DNA of 20,577 nt from UBA11524 sp964464815 (GTDB taxonomy: Bacteria > Bacillota > Clostridia > Christensenellales > Aristaeellaceae), in the NCBI GenBank assembly GCA_964464815.1, contig CAYXHF010000039.1, forward strand, positions 1 to 20,577, given 5' to 3'. Position numbers and translations under genes: made by a program. This document shows, in pieces, positions 7,246 through 14,957 of this stretch. Below the pieces are notes generated by a model. That model saw nothing but the letters and a program-made list of their open reading frames with translations, was not told the origin of the DNA and did not search any database. How positions within the stretch are numbered: the first letter of the stretch is position 1; each line of letters begins with the position of its first letter.

Positions 7246-7326
7246 GTCCGAAAGCGGCGTGGACGCCTCCTTGCTGACGTATGCGGCAATGCAGCAGTGG
7301 CAAAACGGAAATGCATAAATAAAGCA

Positions 7327-7370
7327 ATAAAAACACTCCGCAAGCACGTGCATGATGCCTGCGGAGTGTT
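7327..7370 (-). terminator. Terminator of the phosphoesterase-mnmE operon
   Basis: On the minus strand AACACTCCGCA (7370-7360) pairs with TGCGGAGTGTT (7342-7332), an 11-bp perfect stem, followed by TTTATT. It lies just after the mnmE stop at 7381. Confidence 0.88.
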
Positions 7371-7380
7371 GTCTATGCCG

Positions 7381-8727
7381 TTATTTCCCCACACAAAAAG
7401 ACGAAAACACCTTATCCAGCAGCTTCTCCTCCACGGCGTCGCCGGTGATTTCGGCCAGGGCGAACTGCGCCTGCTGCAAATCAATGCTGGCCATATCGAC
7501 CGACAGGGCGGAGAGCGTCTGCTCGGCTTGGCGCAGGGCGGCGGCGGCGCGTCGGGCGGCTTCCAGATGGCGCGGTTGGGTCAGGGAAAGCTGGTCGCTG
7601 ACGGCGGCTTGCTGGCTCAGATACGATTTCAGCGGCGCAAGGGATGCCTCCTGATCGGCGCAGACCGTCAGCATCGGCGCATCACCGGTGAGGGCGCGTA
7701 CCTGCGCGGTGTCCAGTACCGGCGTCAGGTCGCTCTTGTTCAGCACGACGCAGTAGGTGCGCCCTTGCAGCTGCTGCAGGAGCGATTCGTCCTCAGTGCT
7801 GAGCGGTCGGCTCATGTCCAGCACCGCCAGAATCACATCCGCTTCTTGTAGCACGCGACGCGCACGCGTGACGCCAATCTGCTCCACGGGGTCGTTCGTG
7901 TCGTGCAGACCGGCGGTGTCGGTCAGACGGATGATGCTGCCCGATAGCGTCAGGACACCCTCGACCAAATCGCGCGTCGTGCCGGGAATGGCGGTCACAA
8001 TCGCCTTTTCCTCGCCCAACAGGGCATTGAGCAGGCTGGACTTGCCCACGTTCGGCTGGCCGCAAAGCGCGACGTGCAGGCCGTTGTGAAGGATGCGCAC
8101 CGCGCGCTCGTCACAGGCGTCCGAAAGCGTGTCGGCCAGCGCATGAATGCGCGGTGTCAGGTCGGCGGCGGCTTCCTCCTCGGTGATTTCCTCCGGGTAG
8201 TCGATGCATGCGGCCACACCGGCCTGAATGTCGTACAGGTCGTCCGCGGCCTTGCGGATGAAGGCAGACGCACCGCCGGAAAGCTGCTGCATGGCGGCAC
8301 GGCGGCTCTGCTCGCCCTGCGCGGCAATCAGCTCCATGACGGCCTCGGCCTGACTGAGGTCAATGCGGCCGTTGAGGAAGGCGCGACGAGTGAATTCACC
8401 GGGCTGGGCAAGGGTTGCACCAGCGGATAGGCACAGCGACAGCACGCGCTGGGCGATAAAGCCACCGCCGTGCAGCTGCAATTCGGCCACATCCTCCCGC
8501 GTATAGGAGCGCGGCGCACGCATGATGACGGCCATGCATTCGTCAACCACCTGATCGCCGTCCAGCACATGGCCGTATGTCAGCAGATGGGTTGCCAGCG
8601 GGTGCGAAACGCCCACGGGTCGAAAAATCGTGCGAAGAATGCCCTCGGCCTCCGGGCCGGACAGGCGAACAATGGAGATGCCACCCTGCCCAGGGGCAGT
8701 GGCAATGGCTGCAATGGTTGTATTCAT
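7381..8727 (-). CDS. mnmE: tRNA modification GTPase MnmE
   Basis: MnmE works with MnmG to install (carboxymethyl)aminomethyl groups at the wobble uridine U34 of certain tRNAs. The 448-residue protein has the N-terminal folate-binding dimerisation domain (TIAAIATAPGQGGISIVRLS), a helical domain, and an inserted GTPase domain with G1 GQPNVGKSS (about 221-229), PGTTRD, DTAGL and NKSD. It ends in FCVGK, the C-terminal motif whose cysteine is needed for modification. Its ATG overlaps the TGA of the upstream metallophosphoesterase gene as ATGA, implying translational coupling. mnmG is not adjacent, unlike in many Firmicutes. Confidence 0.98.
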   Translation of the reverse strand: MNTTIAAIATAPGQGGISIVRLSGPEAEGILRTIFRPVGVSHPLATHLLTYGHVLDGDQVVDECMAVIMRAPRSYTREDVAELQLHGGGFIAQRVLSLCLSAGATLAQPGEFTRRAFLNGRIDLSQAEAVMELIAAQGEQSRRAAMQQLSGGASAFIRKAADDLYDIQAGVAACIDYPEEITEEEAAADLTPRIHALADTLSDACDERAVRILHNGLHVALCGQPNVGKSSLLNALLGEEKAIVTAIPGTTRDLVEGVLTLSGSIIRLTDTAGLHDTNDPVEQIGVTRARRVLQEADVILAVLDMSRPLSTEDESLLQQLQGRTYCVVLNKSDLTPVLDTAQVRALTGDAPMLTVCADQEASLAPLKSYLSQQAAVSDQLSLTQPRHLEAARRAAAALRQAEQTLSALSVDMASIDLQQAQFALAEITGDAVEEKLLDKVFSSFCVGK

Positions 8728-9566
8728 GCAAAACGCTCTTTCATTTCCGCCCAGTATTCGGCGGTCGTTTGTTGTGGATGTTCAATCCAGGGGTAGGTGG
8801 TGTCGGCTTGCTGCCATGCCGCCTTGTCGCCGATGGTCAGTCCCAGCTGGCTGGCGGTTTGGTGGACGTGGCGCAGGAGGCGCAGCACGCCCTGATACTC
8901 GGCCGTGCGTAGCTCCTGAATGCAGGCGCGAATCATTTCCGGCGCGGCATCGGCATAGCCCATGGCGATATAGGCGCGGATGGTGTCGTCAATGCTGTAT
9001 GGCACAAGGTGTGATGTCAGTTCCTCGCCGTCCCAGACGGCAAAGCGGGCCATGCCGCCATTTCCGGCTTCATTCAGCCCTGCACTGCCGGGATTGAAGG
9101 CGCGGCGCTGGCCGTGGCGCACATCCCATAGCAGGTGATTGTGCCCGGACAAAAGCAAATCGACATCCTCTGGCAGGGCATCCAGCACGCCTGGCAAATC
9201 CTCCTCGTAGACGAGGTGATACGGGTCGCCTGGTGTGCCGTGGGTGAGGAGCGTGCGCCCGATGCGCACATCCACGGGGAGCTGGTCAATCCTTGCGCCC
9301 TGCATTTGCTGGGCGGTCAGGTGCAGCATGTGCCAATTGTAGCCGGAAAAGTCACCCGGATGCAGCAGTCGCTCCTCGTGGTTGCCCATGAGCATCAGCG
9401 CATCAAGAGAGGAAAGCGTATCCATCACCAGCCGGCTTTGCGGGCCGAAATTGACTTGGTCGCCCAAGGAAATGATTCGGTCACACCGCTTTGCCTCGGG
9501 TGAGGACAAAATGGCAGATAGCGCAGGGTACATCCCGTGAATGTCCGCAAGAAGCAAGATGGCCAT
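8724..9566 (-). CDS. Calcineurin-like metallophosphoesterase (YfcE-type)
   Basis: This 280-residue protein carries all hallmarks of the metallophosphoesterase superfamily: ADIHG (D8, H10), GDQVNFGP (D36), GNHEE (N62, H63), a later LTHGTPGDPYH and SGHNH. It probably hydrolyses a phosphodiester or phosphomonoester in the cytoplasm; the substrate is unknown. I chose the ATG at 9566, which has AGGAGG about seven bases upstream and begins directly with the strand-1 sequence MAILLLADIHG. The longer frame reaching upstream is a read of the holin repeats on the same strand. It shares a promoter with mnmE and overlaps it by 4 nt. Confidence 0.92.
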   Translation of the reverse strand: MAILLLADIHGMYPALSAILSSPEAKRCDRIISLGDQVNFGPQSRLVMDTLSSLDALMLMGNHEERLLHPGDFSGYNWHMLHLTAQQMQGARIDQLPVDVRIGRTLLTHGTPGDPYHLVYEEDLPGVLDALPEDVDLLLSGHNHLLWDVRHGQRRAFNPGSAGLNEAGNGGMARFAVWDGEELTSHLVPYSIDDTIRAYIAMGYADAAPEMIRACIQELRTAEYQGVLRLLRHVHQTASQLGLTIGDKAAWQQADTTYPWIEHPQQTTAEYWAEMKERFA

Positions 9567-9596
9567 GGCGTTTCCTCCTGACAGAATTTCTACTTT

Positions 9597-9624
9597 ATTA
9601 TAGCAGAATCGCGCAAAAAGTAAA
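9597..9624 (-). promoter_or_regulatory. Promoter of the phosphoesterase-mnmE operon
   Basis: On the minus strand TTTACT (9624-9619), a 16-bp spacer and a perfect TATAAT (9602-9597) precede the phosphoesterase start by about 30 bp. The -35 box lies inside the T tract of the cassette terminator. Confidence 0.7.
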
Positions 9625-9654
9625 GGGCAGACGGGTTGCAAGCGCCCGCTGCCC
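9615..9654 (-). terminator. Terminator at the end of the phage-derived cassette
   Basis: On the minus strand GGGCAG (9654-9649) plus CGGG pairs with CCCG and CTGCCC (9630-9625), with one bulged base, followed by TTTACTTTTT. It follows the holin stop (9670) and separates the cassette from the phosphoesterase-mnmE operon. Confidence 0.75.
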
Positions 9655-9669
9655 AAGGTGGTCAGGTGG

Positions 9670-9984
9670 TTATGAAGCTTTTGCGTGATTGCCTTCCTGC
9701 GACAGGGAATCGCCACCCTGTGACAGGGAATCGCAACCCTGCGCCAGGGAATCGCAACCCTGCGCCAGGGCGTCGCTGACACCGGGCGTGGTCGGATCCA
9801 TTACGACACCCAGGGCACTCAGCAGCGATAGAATGGCCGCACCGGCCTGCAAAATCTGCTCCTGCTCCACATTCGTCTGGACGCCGAAAAGCTGCAACAG
9901 GTCGAAGACAAACGTGCAGACAACGGCCAGCAGCGTCGTCAGCCAGACACGATTGCGAAAACGAATGCGCCAATTGAATTTCAT
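9670..9984 (-). CDS. phi-LC3-type phage holin with repeat-expanded C terminus
   Basis: Small membrane protein of 104 residues, of the phi-LC3 holin family by its MKFNWRIRFRNRVW start, a hydrophobic segment (about residues 15-35), a second apolar stretch (about 45-60) and the signature VVMDPTTPGVSD. Holins form lesions in the cytoplasmic membrane that release or activate endolysin. I chose the ATG at 9984 because AAAGGAG is eight bases upstream; the ATG at 9990 would leave only two. The C terminus is four degenerate heptads (DALAQGC, DSLAQGC, DSLSQGG, DSLSQEG) encoded by 21-bp tandem repeats. It is the last gene of the cassette, and no endolysin is adjacent. Confidence 0.88.
   Translation of the reverse strand: MKFNWRIRFRNRVWLTTLLAVVCTFVFDLLQLFGVQTNVEQEQILQAGAAILSLLSALGVVMDPTTPGVSDALAQGCDSLAQGCDSLSQGGDSLSQEGNHAKAS
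9696..9779. repeat. Four 21-bp tandem repeats inside the holin gene
   Basis: Units at 9696-9716, 9717-9737, 9738-9758 and 9759-9779 share the core CCTGCGMCAGGGAATCGC with few changes. Each contains CAGGG and CCCTG in inverted orientation, so neighbouring units could also form RNA hairpins. The period is a multiple of three, so copy-number change keeps the holin frame. Confidence 0.92.
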
Positions 9985-10017
9985 GGACATGACTCCTTTC
10001 GTATAATAGCTGTTTGA

Positions 10018-11421
10018 TTATGCGGATTTTTCCACAACCTTGACCGTGATGGTGGTGGAAATGTACTGCACCGCATCCAGCAGGGTGAACAGCAGATAGT
10101 GCTGTCCGCTTGCAACATCCTTATCGCCTTTGCGCAGGTAGGGAAGTGCGTCAAAGCGTTGTGTGCGCCAGACGCTTTCGGGAACGGGACTGCCGTCAAC
10201 CTCCAGCGCGCCGATGTGCGCTATGGCATCGCTGGACAGGACCACCTGGCACGACAGGAACGTCGGGTATTCATCCAGCCAGAAATAATGCGTCGCGTTC
10301 TCCTCGGCCGCGCCTTCGCCCGTGCGGCTGCGGAAAATCAGGTCACTCATGCGACTGCCACTGAGCTTGCCGACGCTGACCTCACGCAGCAAATTGGCAA
10401 TTTCATCCGACAAGGCGGGTTGCCGGTTCGCCAGCGTCAGCGTGACAAGCCCGGGCTGAGTAAACACATCTGGCATGCGCATGGCGACAATGCGCTCCTG
10501 CAAGAAGGTGGCGCTGTCCGGCAGGGCCAGACGAAATAGCTGCCCCAGGCGGAATGCATCCAGCGCTTCGCCGGTGATGCGGGATAAATCGACGCCCTGC
10601 AATTCGATGGTGGCGGTTGGCTGGCTGTGGCGTTCCAGATACCGTTCAGCGACGCTTTTGAGCGTCTGGGCATCGGTAATCTGGTCGCTGGTGAAGCTGC
10701 GTGATGCCACGCCCCAGGTGCGCACGTTGGGCGAATCGAGATAGTCGCGCCCCAGCAGCGTGCGCAGGGAAATGCGGTTCAGCCCTTGCCCGCAGCCGTA
10801 GGGAAACACGCGCGTGCAAAGCTGGCTGGCATCCTGCGTGATGCGCACGCTGGACAGGTTGCGCCGCAGGCGCCCTTCGCTGGTCACTTGACTGGACAGG
10901 CGGCAAAGGTTCAAACGCCATGGCCAGACCGACTGGTCAAAGGCCAGGCAATATTCCTGCGGCAGCATGTCCAGCAGGGACATCAGGGCGCTGAAAATCG
11001 TCTGGCTGGGCGCAATCGCGGAGAGCGTCAGGCCGTCGCTGACATCCACATCTCCGGCCTCCCAGCGGATGCGCGTCTGGTAGCTGAGCAGGCGGCGAAA
11101 GATGGTCTTGACGTCCTCCGCGTAGGTCAGGGACGGCAGCATATCGTCCGCCAGCGTCATCACCGCATGCTCCAGCTGCACAACGCGGCGCAGGCCGATT
11201 TCCTGCGTGACGCTGCTGACGCGGTACACCTCGCCCTCGTGAAAGCCGTCCCAGAGACGGATGAAGTCGCGCACGTTGATTGTGGGCGCATCGGGTGCAA
11301 GCACCATTTCCGCGCTTGATGGTGGCGATAGGGTGGCCTCGACCGTCAGACGAATCGGGTGCAGAATGGCAGTGACTTGCATCTTGCTATCAAGCAGACA
11401 AGGCAAATGCGTTTGCGTCAT
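10018..11421 (-). CDS. Siphophage tail-tip protein (Tal / prophage endopeptidase-tail family)
   Basis: This 467-residue protein is most like Tal, the hub protein that caps the distal tail in Gram-positive siphophages (Prophage_tail/minor structural family). Its N terminus is beta-rich (ATLSPPSSAEMVLAPDAPTI), the middle has the hub-like segment IRLWDGFHEGEVYRVSSVTQ, and SVAERYLERHSQPTATIELQ is typical of tail hub proteins. It is short; many Tal proteins carry extra C-terminal peptidase, glycosidase or fibre-binding domains that are missing. The last about 100 residues form a separate beta-rich module. Its ATG overlaps the Dit stop by 4 nt. Confidence 0.82.
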   Translation of the reverse strand: MTQTHLPCLLDSKMQVTAILHPIRLTVEATLSPPSSAEMVLAPDAPTINVRDFIRLWDGFHEGEVYRVSSVTQEIGLRRVVQLEHAVMTLADDMLPSLTYAEDVKTIFRRLLSYQTRIRWEAGDVDVSDGLTLSAIAPSQTIFSALMSLLDMLPQEYCLAFDQSVWPWRLNLCRLSSQVTSEGRLRRNLSSVRITQDASQLCTRVFPYGCGQGLNRISLRTLLGRDYLDSPNVRTWGVASRSFTSDQITDAQTLKSVAERYLERHSQPTATIELQGVDLSRITGEALDAFRLGQLFRLALPDSATFLQERIVAMRMPDVFTQPGLVTLTLANRQPALSDEIANLLREVSVGKLSGSRMSDLIFRSRTGEGAAEENATHYFWLDEYPTFLSCQVVLSSDAIAHIGALEVDGSPVPESVWRTQRFDALPYLRKGDKDVASGQHYLLFTLLDAVQYISTTITVKVVEKSA

Positions 11422-12188
11422 GATAAGTACCTCCCGCGATATGCGCCCGTGGCGCTGATGGCCGTGTTGGCGGTGATGGTCAGTTCATTGTCATGACCGG
11501 GCAGAAGCAACAGGTCGTCACTGCTGCTCATGCTGCGGCAGGACAGCGCCGACAGCGCCACACCGCCGGAGGTCATTTCCGCACCGAACACGCCCGCAGC
11601 ATGGTGAATGCGCAAGGCTTCGCCTGGTGCAACCGAAAGTCCGGTGAAGGAAAGCGTACCAGCTGCTTGAATGGTCAGGCTTGTGAGCGCATCGCCAGAC
11701 ACGTTGCGGATGGTCAGGTCCAGTGGCGTATCCGGCGCTGTGCCGGGTACGGAAAGGGTGCAATGGCCCGTTGTGTTGAAGGTCGTGGGCGTGTCGTCCT
11801 GCCAGTAGGGCGCATCGTAGGCGGTGAAGGTCACGGAAAGTGTATCCAGCCAGGATAGCGCACTGCATGTGGGCAATTGCGTACACACCACGGGCAGCTG
11901 CTGTCCCTCCTTGCTGCCAAGCGACAGCATGCCGCCACTTTCGGCCCAGGTGATGACGCGGTGCAGAAGTGCTTGCCGCGCCTTGATGTCGTATGCCTCG
12001 ATGGTCAGCCTGACCTGCACCGACAGGCTTTCCCGCACGCGCTGCAACAGGTGACTGCCCGCATCGGGACGACTGGCTGTCACCATGCGCAGGCGCGGTG
12101 GCAATTCCACAATGTCCTGCACATGGATGGCCGAATCCAGCTGATGCAGCCATACGCCGTTCAGGGCGCATTGGCAGCGATCGGGCAT
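11418..12188 (-). CDS. Distal tail protein (Dit-like)
   Basis: Dit forms the hexameric ring joining tail tube to tail tip. The 256-residue protein has the expected N-terminal beta region (VELPPRLRMVTASRPDAGSH), an ESLSVQVRLTIEAYDIKARQ segment typical of Dit proteins, and FTAYDAPYWQD before a C-terminal galectin-like beta domain. It lies directly before the Tal-like gene, as in siphophages, with GAAAGGAGG upstream of its ATG. In a normal siphophage the tape measure gene would precede it; here a 60-residue gene does. Confidence 0.78.
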   Translation of the reverse strand: MPDRCQCALNGVWLHQLDSAIHVQDIVELPPRLRMVTASRPDAGSHLLQRVRESLSVQVRLTIEAYDIKARQALLHRVITWAESGGMLSLGSKEGQQLPVVCTQLPTCSALSWLDTLSVTFTAYDAPYWQDDTPTTFNTTGHCTLSVPGTAPDTPLDLTIRNVSGDALTSLTIQAAGTLSFTGLSVAPGEALRIHHAAGVFGAEMTSGGVALSALSCRSMSSSDDLLLLPGHDNELTITANTAISATGAYRGRYLS

Positions 12189-12205
12189 GGGCGTTCCTCC
12201 TTTCG

Positions 12206-12388
12206 TTATGCGCCATAGCGGCGCTGGTTGACCTGACGCGCCAGAATGGCGGAAATACGTGGTGTTAGCTGTTCTGCCAGCTCGTCCAGCTGTGCGGCGG
12301 AAAGGTGCGATAATGCAGAAAAAGCATGGTCATCGGGTGCATCCTGATAGCTGGTGGTCAGGGAAGTGTTGGATTCAGGCAATGTCAT
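12206..12388 (-). CDS. 60-residue cassette protein in the tape-measure/chaperone slot
   Basis: I do not recognise a family. The ATG at 12388 has a clear AGGAGG and overlaps the tail-tube gene by 14 nt, so it is very likely translated. The protein is acidic at the start and ends in an amphipathic helix (LSAAQLDELAEQLTPRISAI) plus a basic tail (ARQVNQRRYGA). Its position, between tail tube and Dit, is where siphophages encode tail assembly chaperones and a tape measure of usually many hundred residues. It could be a chaperone remnant, a miniature spacer in a stub tail, or an unrelated accessory protein. Confidence 0.7.
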   Translation of the reverse strand: MTLPESNTSLTTSYQDAPDDHAFSALSHLSAAQLDELAEQLTPRISAILARQVNQRRYGA

Positions 12389-12974
12389 GCGTTTCCTCCT
12401 GCCACCAGTAGATGCGCACGGGAAGTGTCGGGTCGTCAGGATGGTCGTTTTGCGCCAGCAGGGTGAAGGTCATTTCGCCTGCCTCGTTCGGCTTGACGGC
12501 AAGCGCTGCGCCGGAAATGGCCAGCGGATGCAACAGCTCCAGCACCAGCAGACCACGACTGGTCGTGCCAATCCAGCAGACACGCTCCAGTGGCGCTTTT
12601 GCCGCTTGTGTGGGCTGGTGACGGAACAAATGCGCATCGCGTGTGCCGTCGCCGGGCAGCAGGCGCGCCACGTTTTCCTCCGTCACATCCTGTAGCACGC
12701 CTGAGAGCGTCACGCGCCAGCCAACAAGCAGGGTACTGCCCTGATAGGGCAGACGGTTTGCGCCCTGCTCCCGCTGGAACTCCTTCGGTACGGCGCGGAA
12801 GACACTGCCGCTACAGGTCGTGCCGATACGGTGGCGCTCGTCACAGAGGGCTTCGGCCATGGCATCCAGCGGGTCGGTGCATTGCAGGGCGCGGTTCAAA
12901 TCGAAATCGCACAGCAGCACACCGTCGCCCAGCACCAGATGCTCCGATGATTGGGGATGATGGGAAATCAGCAA
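12375..12974 (-). CDS. Major tail (tail tube) protein-like
   Basis: A beta-rich 199-residue protein whose middle (GWRVTLSGVLQDVTEENVAR followed by LLPG) and C-terminal half (GLLVLELLHPLAISGAALAV, then EAGEMTFTLLAQ) resemble siphophage tail-tube proteins, which stack as hexamers to form the DNA conduit. No ATG is available; the third codon TTG at 12974 has AAGGAGG about six bases upstream and is the best start, while the TTG at 12980 would be too close. It overlaps the preceding gene. The assignment rests on these sequence traits and on order after the connector genes. Confidence 0.68.
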   Translation of the reverse strand: MLISHHPQSSEHLVLGDGVLLCDFDLNRALQCTDPLDAMAEALCDERHRIGTTCSGSVFRAVPKEFQREQGANRLPYQGSTLLVGWRVTLSGVLQDVTEENVARLLPGDGTRDAHLFRHQPTQAAKAPLERVCWIGTTSRGLLVLELLHPLAISGAALAVKPNEAGEMTFTLLAQNDHPDDPTLPVRIYWWQEETHDIA

Positions 12975-13357
12975 AGGCAATCCTCCTTATCAAGATGATG
13001 CGCGGCGTTTTCGTACACGCGCATGTCCAGCTCCACATGCAGGGCGCACAGGCAGCCCTTTTCCTGTGTGATGTACATGCGCTTCCGGGTGATGAGCGCC
13101 ATGCCGGAAAGAAAGTGCATGCGTTTGGTGACACTTTCGTGCTGAAAGCGCCGCATGCGCGCTATGGCGCGTGCATGGCAATCGCCGCCGCGCTCGTAGA
13201 TGCAAAGCGACACGCTGCCTACACCGCCGAAGGTGCAGGGAATGGTGGCATTCACCACGCCGTAGGGAAAGACGGCATTTGGCGGCACGCAGCCCGATGC
13301 GTACAACGGACAGCCAACGAAGGAAAGCAATGTCAGCAGTGCGCTCATCAGGGGCAT
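12968..13357 (-). CDS. Putative tail terminator / minor tail protein
   Basis: A 129-residue, cysteine-rich protein. Its start (MPLMSALLTLL), the FPYGVVNATIP strand and the SVSLCIYERG motif fit tail-terminator proteins, which cap the tube at the neck; position directly before the tail-tube gene agrees. At least eight cysteines is unusual for this class. The ATG overlaps the preceding gene by 10 nt and its stop overlaps the tail-tube gene. Family assignment is moderate. Confidence 0.6.
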   Translation of the reverse strand: MPLMSALLTLLSFVGCPLYASGCVPPNAVFPYGVVNATIPCTFGGVGSVSLCIYERGGDCHARAIARMRRFQHESVTKRMHFLSGMALITRKRMYITQEKGCLCALHVELDMRVYENAAHHLDKEDCLC

Positions 13358-13698
13358 GCGTCATCCACCATCCTTTCCAGCAGCGTTTGGGCGAAGGAAA
13401 AGGTGGCGCATGCAGGTGTTTCCATCTCCTGCGAGGAGGTCTGGACGCGGTAGAGCGTGCCGGTCTTTTCACGGCGCAGGTATTCGCCCGGATGCAGGTG
13501 GAGGGAAACGGAATGCAGCAGGCACGGCGTTGTGCGCGGAAACAGCTGTCCGGCCTGCTCGCGCTGCTGTCCCAGCATGTCCGTGATGGCGGCCTGGAAG
13601 CGTTCGGGCGCTTGCTCCTGCATCAGCAAGCCGCCTTCCGGGTCGGAAAATGGCTCGGCGACAAGGCGCGTGAAGGCTTCTTCAAAATCGGAAAGCAT
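13348..13698 (-). CDS. Putative head-closure / head-tail joining protein
   Basis: I start this 116-residue protein at the ATG at 13698, which overlaps the previous stop as TGATG; the frame stays open further upstream but into another gene. The C-terminal half (YLRREKTGTLYRVQTSSQEM followed by ETPACATFSFAQ) resembles small head-closure (gp16-type) proteins of Gram-positive siphophages, which have a conserved TPA...FAQ segment. It would plug the portal/connector after packaging. Moderate confidence. Confidence 0.65.
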   Translation of the reverse strand: MLSDFEEAFTRLVAEPFSDPEGGLLMQEQAPERFQAAITDMLGQQREQAGQLFPRTTPCLLHSVSLHLHPGEYLRREKTGTLYRVQTSSQEMETPACATFSFAQTLLERMVDDACP

Positions 13699-14123
13699 CA
13701 GCAATTCACCTCCGCAAACATCTTTTGATACGCCCGCAGACGATGCTGGAAGACGGCTTGCCAGCTGCTGTCTGATCGTGTGCAGCTGTATTCGCCAAAG
13801 CGCTCGGCGCGAATGGTGCTGTCCGGATGTGCCGCTGCCCAGTCCTGAATCTCCTGACAAAGGCGCAGAAAATCGCTGCTTGGGGACAGGAGATGGACGC
13901 GACCGGTCCAGCTCCCGTCCGGGCAATCGGGCAGGCGCCCGTCTTCATCCAGCTGATACACGCCACTGGGTGCATCCGCGCCTTCCAGCGCAACCCAGCT
14001 GCGTGCGGCAAGCGGCTTGGAAAGCAGCAGCTGTCCCTGCGCCACCGTGAAGCATCCGGAATACGTGGCGCGAAGGAAGTAGTTGCGCGTTTCACGCATC
14101 ACGTCAGATACGGTGACTTGCAT
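13698..14123 (-). CDS. Putative head-tail connector protein
   Basis: The 141-residue protein begins with MQVTVSDVMRETRNYFLRAT and ends with FGEYSCTRSDSSWQAVFQHR, then a helical tail, features I associate with the gp15-like adaptor that follows the coat gene in many clostridial prophages. It probably binds under the portal. It follows the coat gene by 21 nt with AAGGAGG before its ATG, and overlaps the next gene. Confidence 0.7.
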   Translation of the reverse strand: MQVTVSDVMRETRNYFLRATYSGCFTVAQGQLLLSKPLAARSWVALEGADAPSGVYQLDEDGRLPDCPDGSWTGRVHLLSPSSDFLRLCQEIQDWAAAHPDSTIRAERFGEYSCTRSDSSWQAVFQHRLRAYQKMFAEVNC

Positions 14124-14144
14124 GTCTTACGCCTCCTTTGCATA

Positions 14145-14957
14145 TCAGGCGGTCAGCTTGTAGTGGCACACCGCATTGGGCAAAACTACCTTGCAGCCGC
14201 ACAGGTTGAGTCCCTTTACACCATCGCAGAAGCCCTTTTCCGGGCGGTAGGCATCCACGCGACAAATCTGGTTGGCGAAGGTGACAGCATCGGGAATCAT
14301 GGCAATGACCTCATCCGTCAGATCCGTGCTGACGAAGATGTCAAAGCCAGCCGCGCGACCAATTGCACCCTCAGCCAGACGTGCTTCACCTGCGGCAGAA
14401 GCGCCGATGAAGTGGTCATCCAGCAGCAGCTGACCTTCCACACTCACGGGAATAATCAGCTTGCGGCCATAGCGCGGCACGTGCTTGAGGTCAAGCTCGT
14501 TTTTGATGGCAATCAGCAACGCGTAGATACCACCTTCTTCCTTCGTGGGGACGGCACCCGTTTTCTTGATGCCGGCATCCTTGCGAATGGCGGAGAGGAT
14601 GTAGCTTTCCGCATCCTCGGCCAGACGGAAGGCGGCGTTGCGCATGGCGCTGTCCATCACGTCGGCGCGGGACTGCGCGGCATCCACATCGTTCAGGAAG
14701 AAGTTGTAGTATGCGCCGTGGTCAATCGTCAGCACCACATCCGTGCCGGACAGCTCGTCCGGGTCGGCCAGCTCCTGCGAAGGGTCATAGGTGCGAACGG
14801 TGATGTCGGCCAGATTGGGAATGTGAACGGTGTCACCCCATTGGCTGATGTCGCCCTCATAATTGCGCGAGCAGAGTGCGCCAAAGACAAGGGACTTGTG
14901 CAGATTCTCCTGCAAGCGGGCAGACCAGACTTCCGGAATAAAATTCGTAATGGCCAT
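14145..14957 (-). CDS. Major capsid protein (P22 coat-like, HK97 fold)
   Basis: A 270-residue coat protein starting MAITNFIPEVWSARLQENLH, a signature of the P22 gp5-like coat family in Firmicutes phages, then YEGDISQWGDTVHIPNLADI and the C-terminal RPEKGFCDGVKGLNLCGCKV segment. It should form the icosahedral shell, assembled on the Gp20-type scaffold encoded just upstream (the scaffold TAA is immediately followed by this ATG). No prohead protease is visible, which is normal for P22-like coats. Intact and full length. Confidence 0.93.
   Translation of the reverse strand: MAITNFIPEVWSARLQENLHKSLVFGALCSRNYEGDISQWGDTVHIPNLADITVRTYDPSQELADPDELSGTDVVLTIDHGAYYNFFLNDVDAAQSRADVMDSAMRNAAFRLAEDAESYILSAIRKDAGIKKTGAVPTKEEGGIYALLIAIKNELDLKHVPRYGRKLIIPVSVEGQLLLDDHFIGASAAGEARLAEGAIGRAAGFDIFVSTDLTDEVIAMIPDAVTFANQICRVDAYRPEKGFCDGVKGLNLCGCKVVLPNAVCHYKLTA

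Noticed and set aside
7083..7484. Full 133-codon minus-strand frame as a real small gene
   Set aside because: Its N-terminal half is antisense to the mnmE terminator and overlaps the mnmE 3' end; only the last about 50 codons resemble an integrase.
9567..9782. N-terminal extension of the metallophosphoesterase
   Set aside because: It reads the holin repeats and the terminator as VAIPC/VAIPW repeats; the ATG at 9566 with AGGAGG starts exactly at the conserved first strand.
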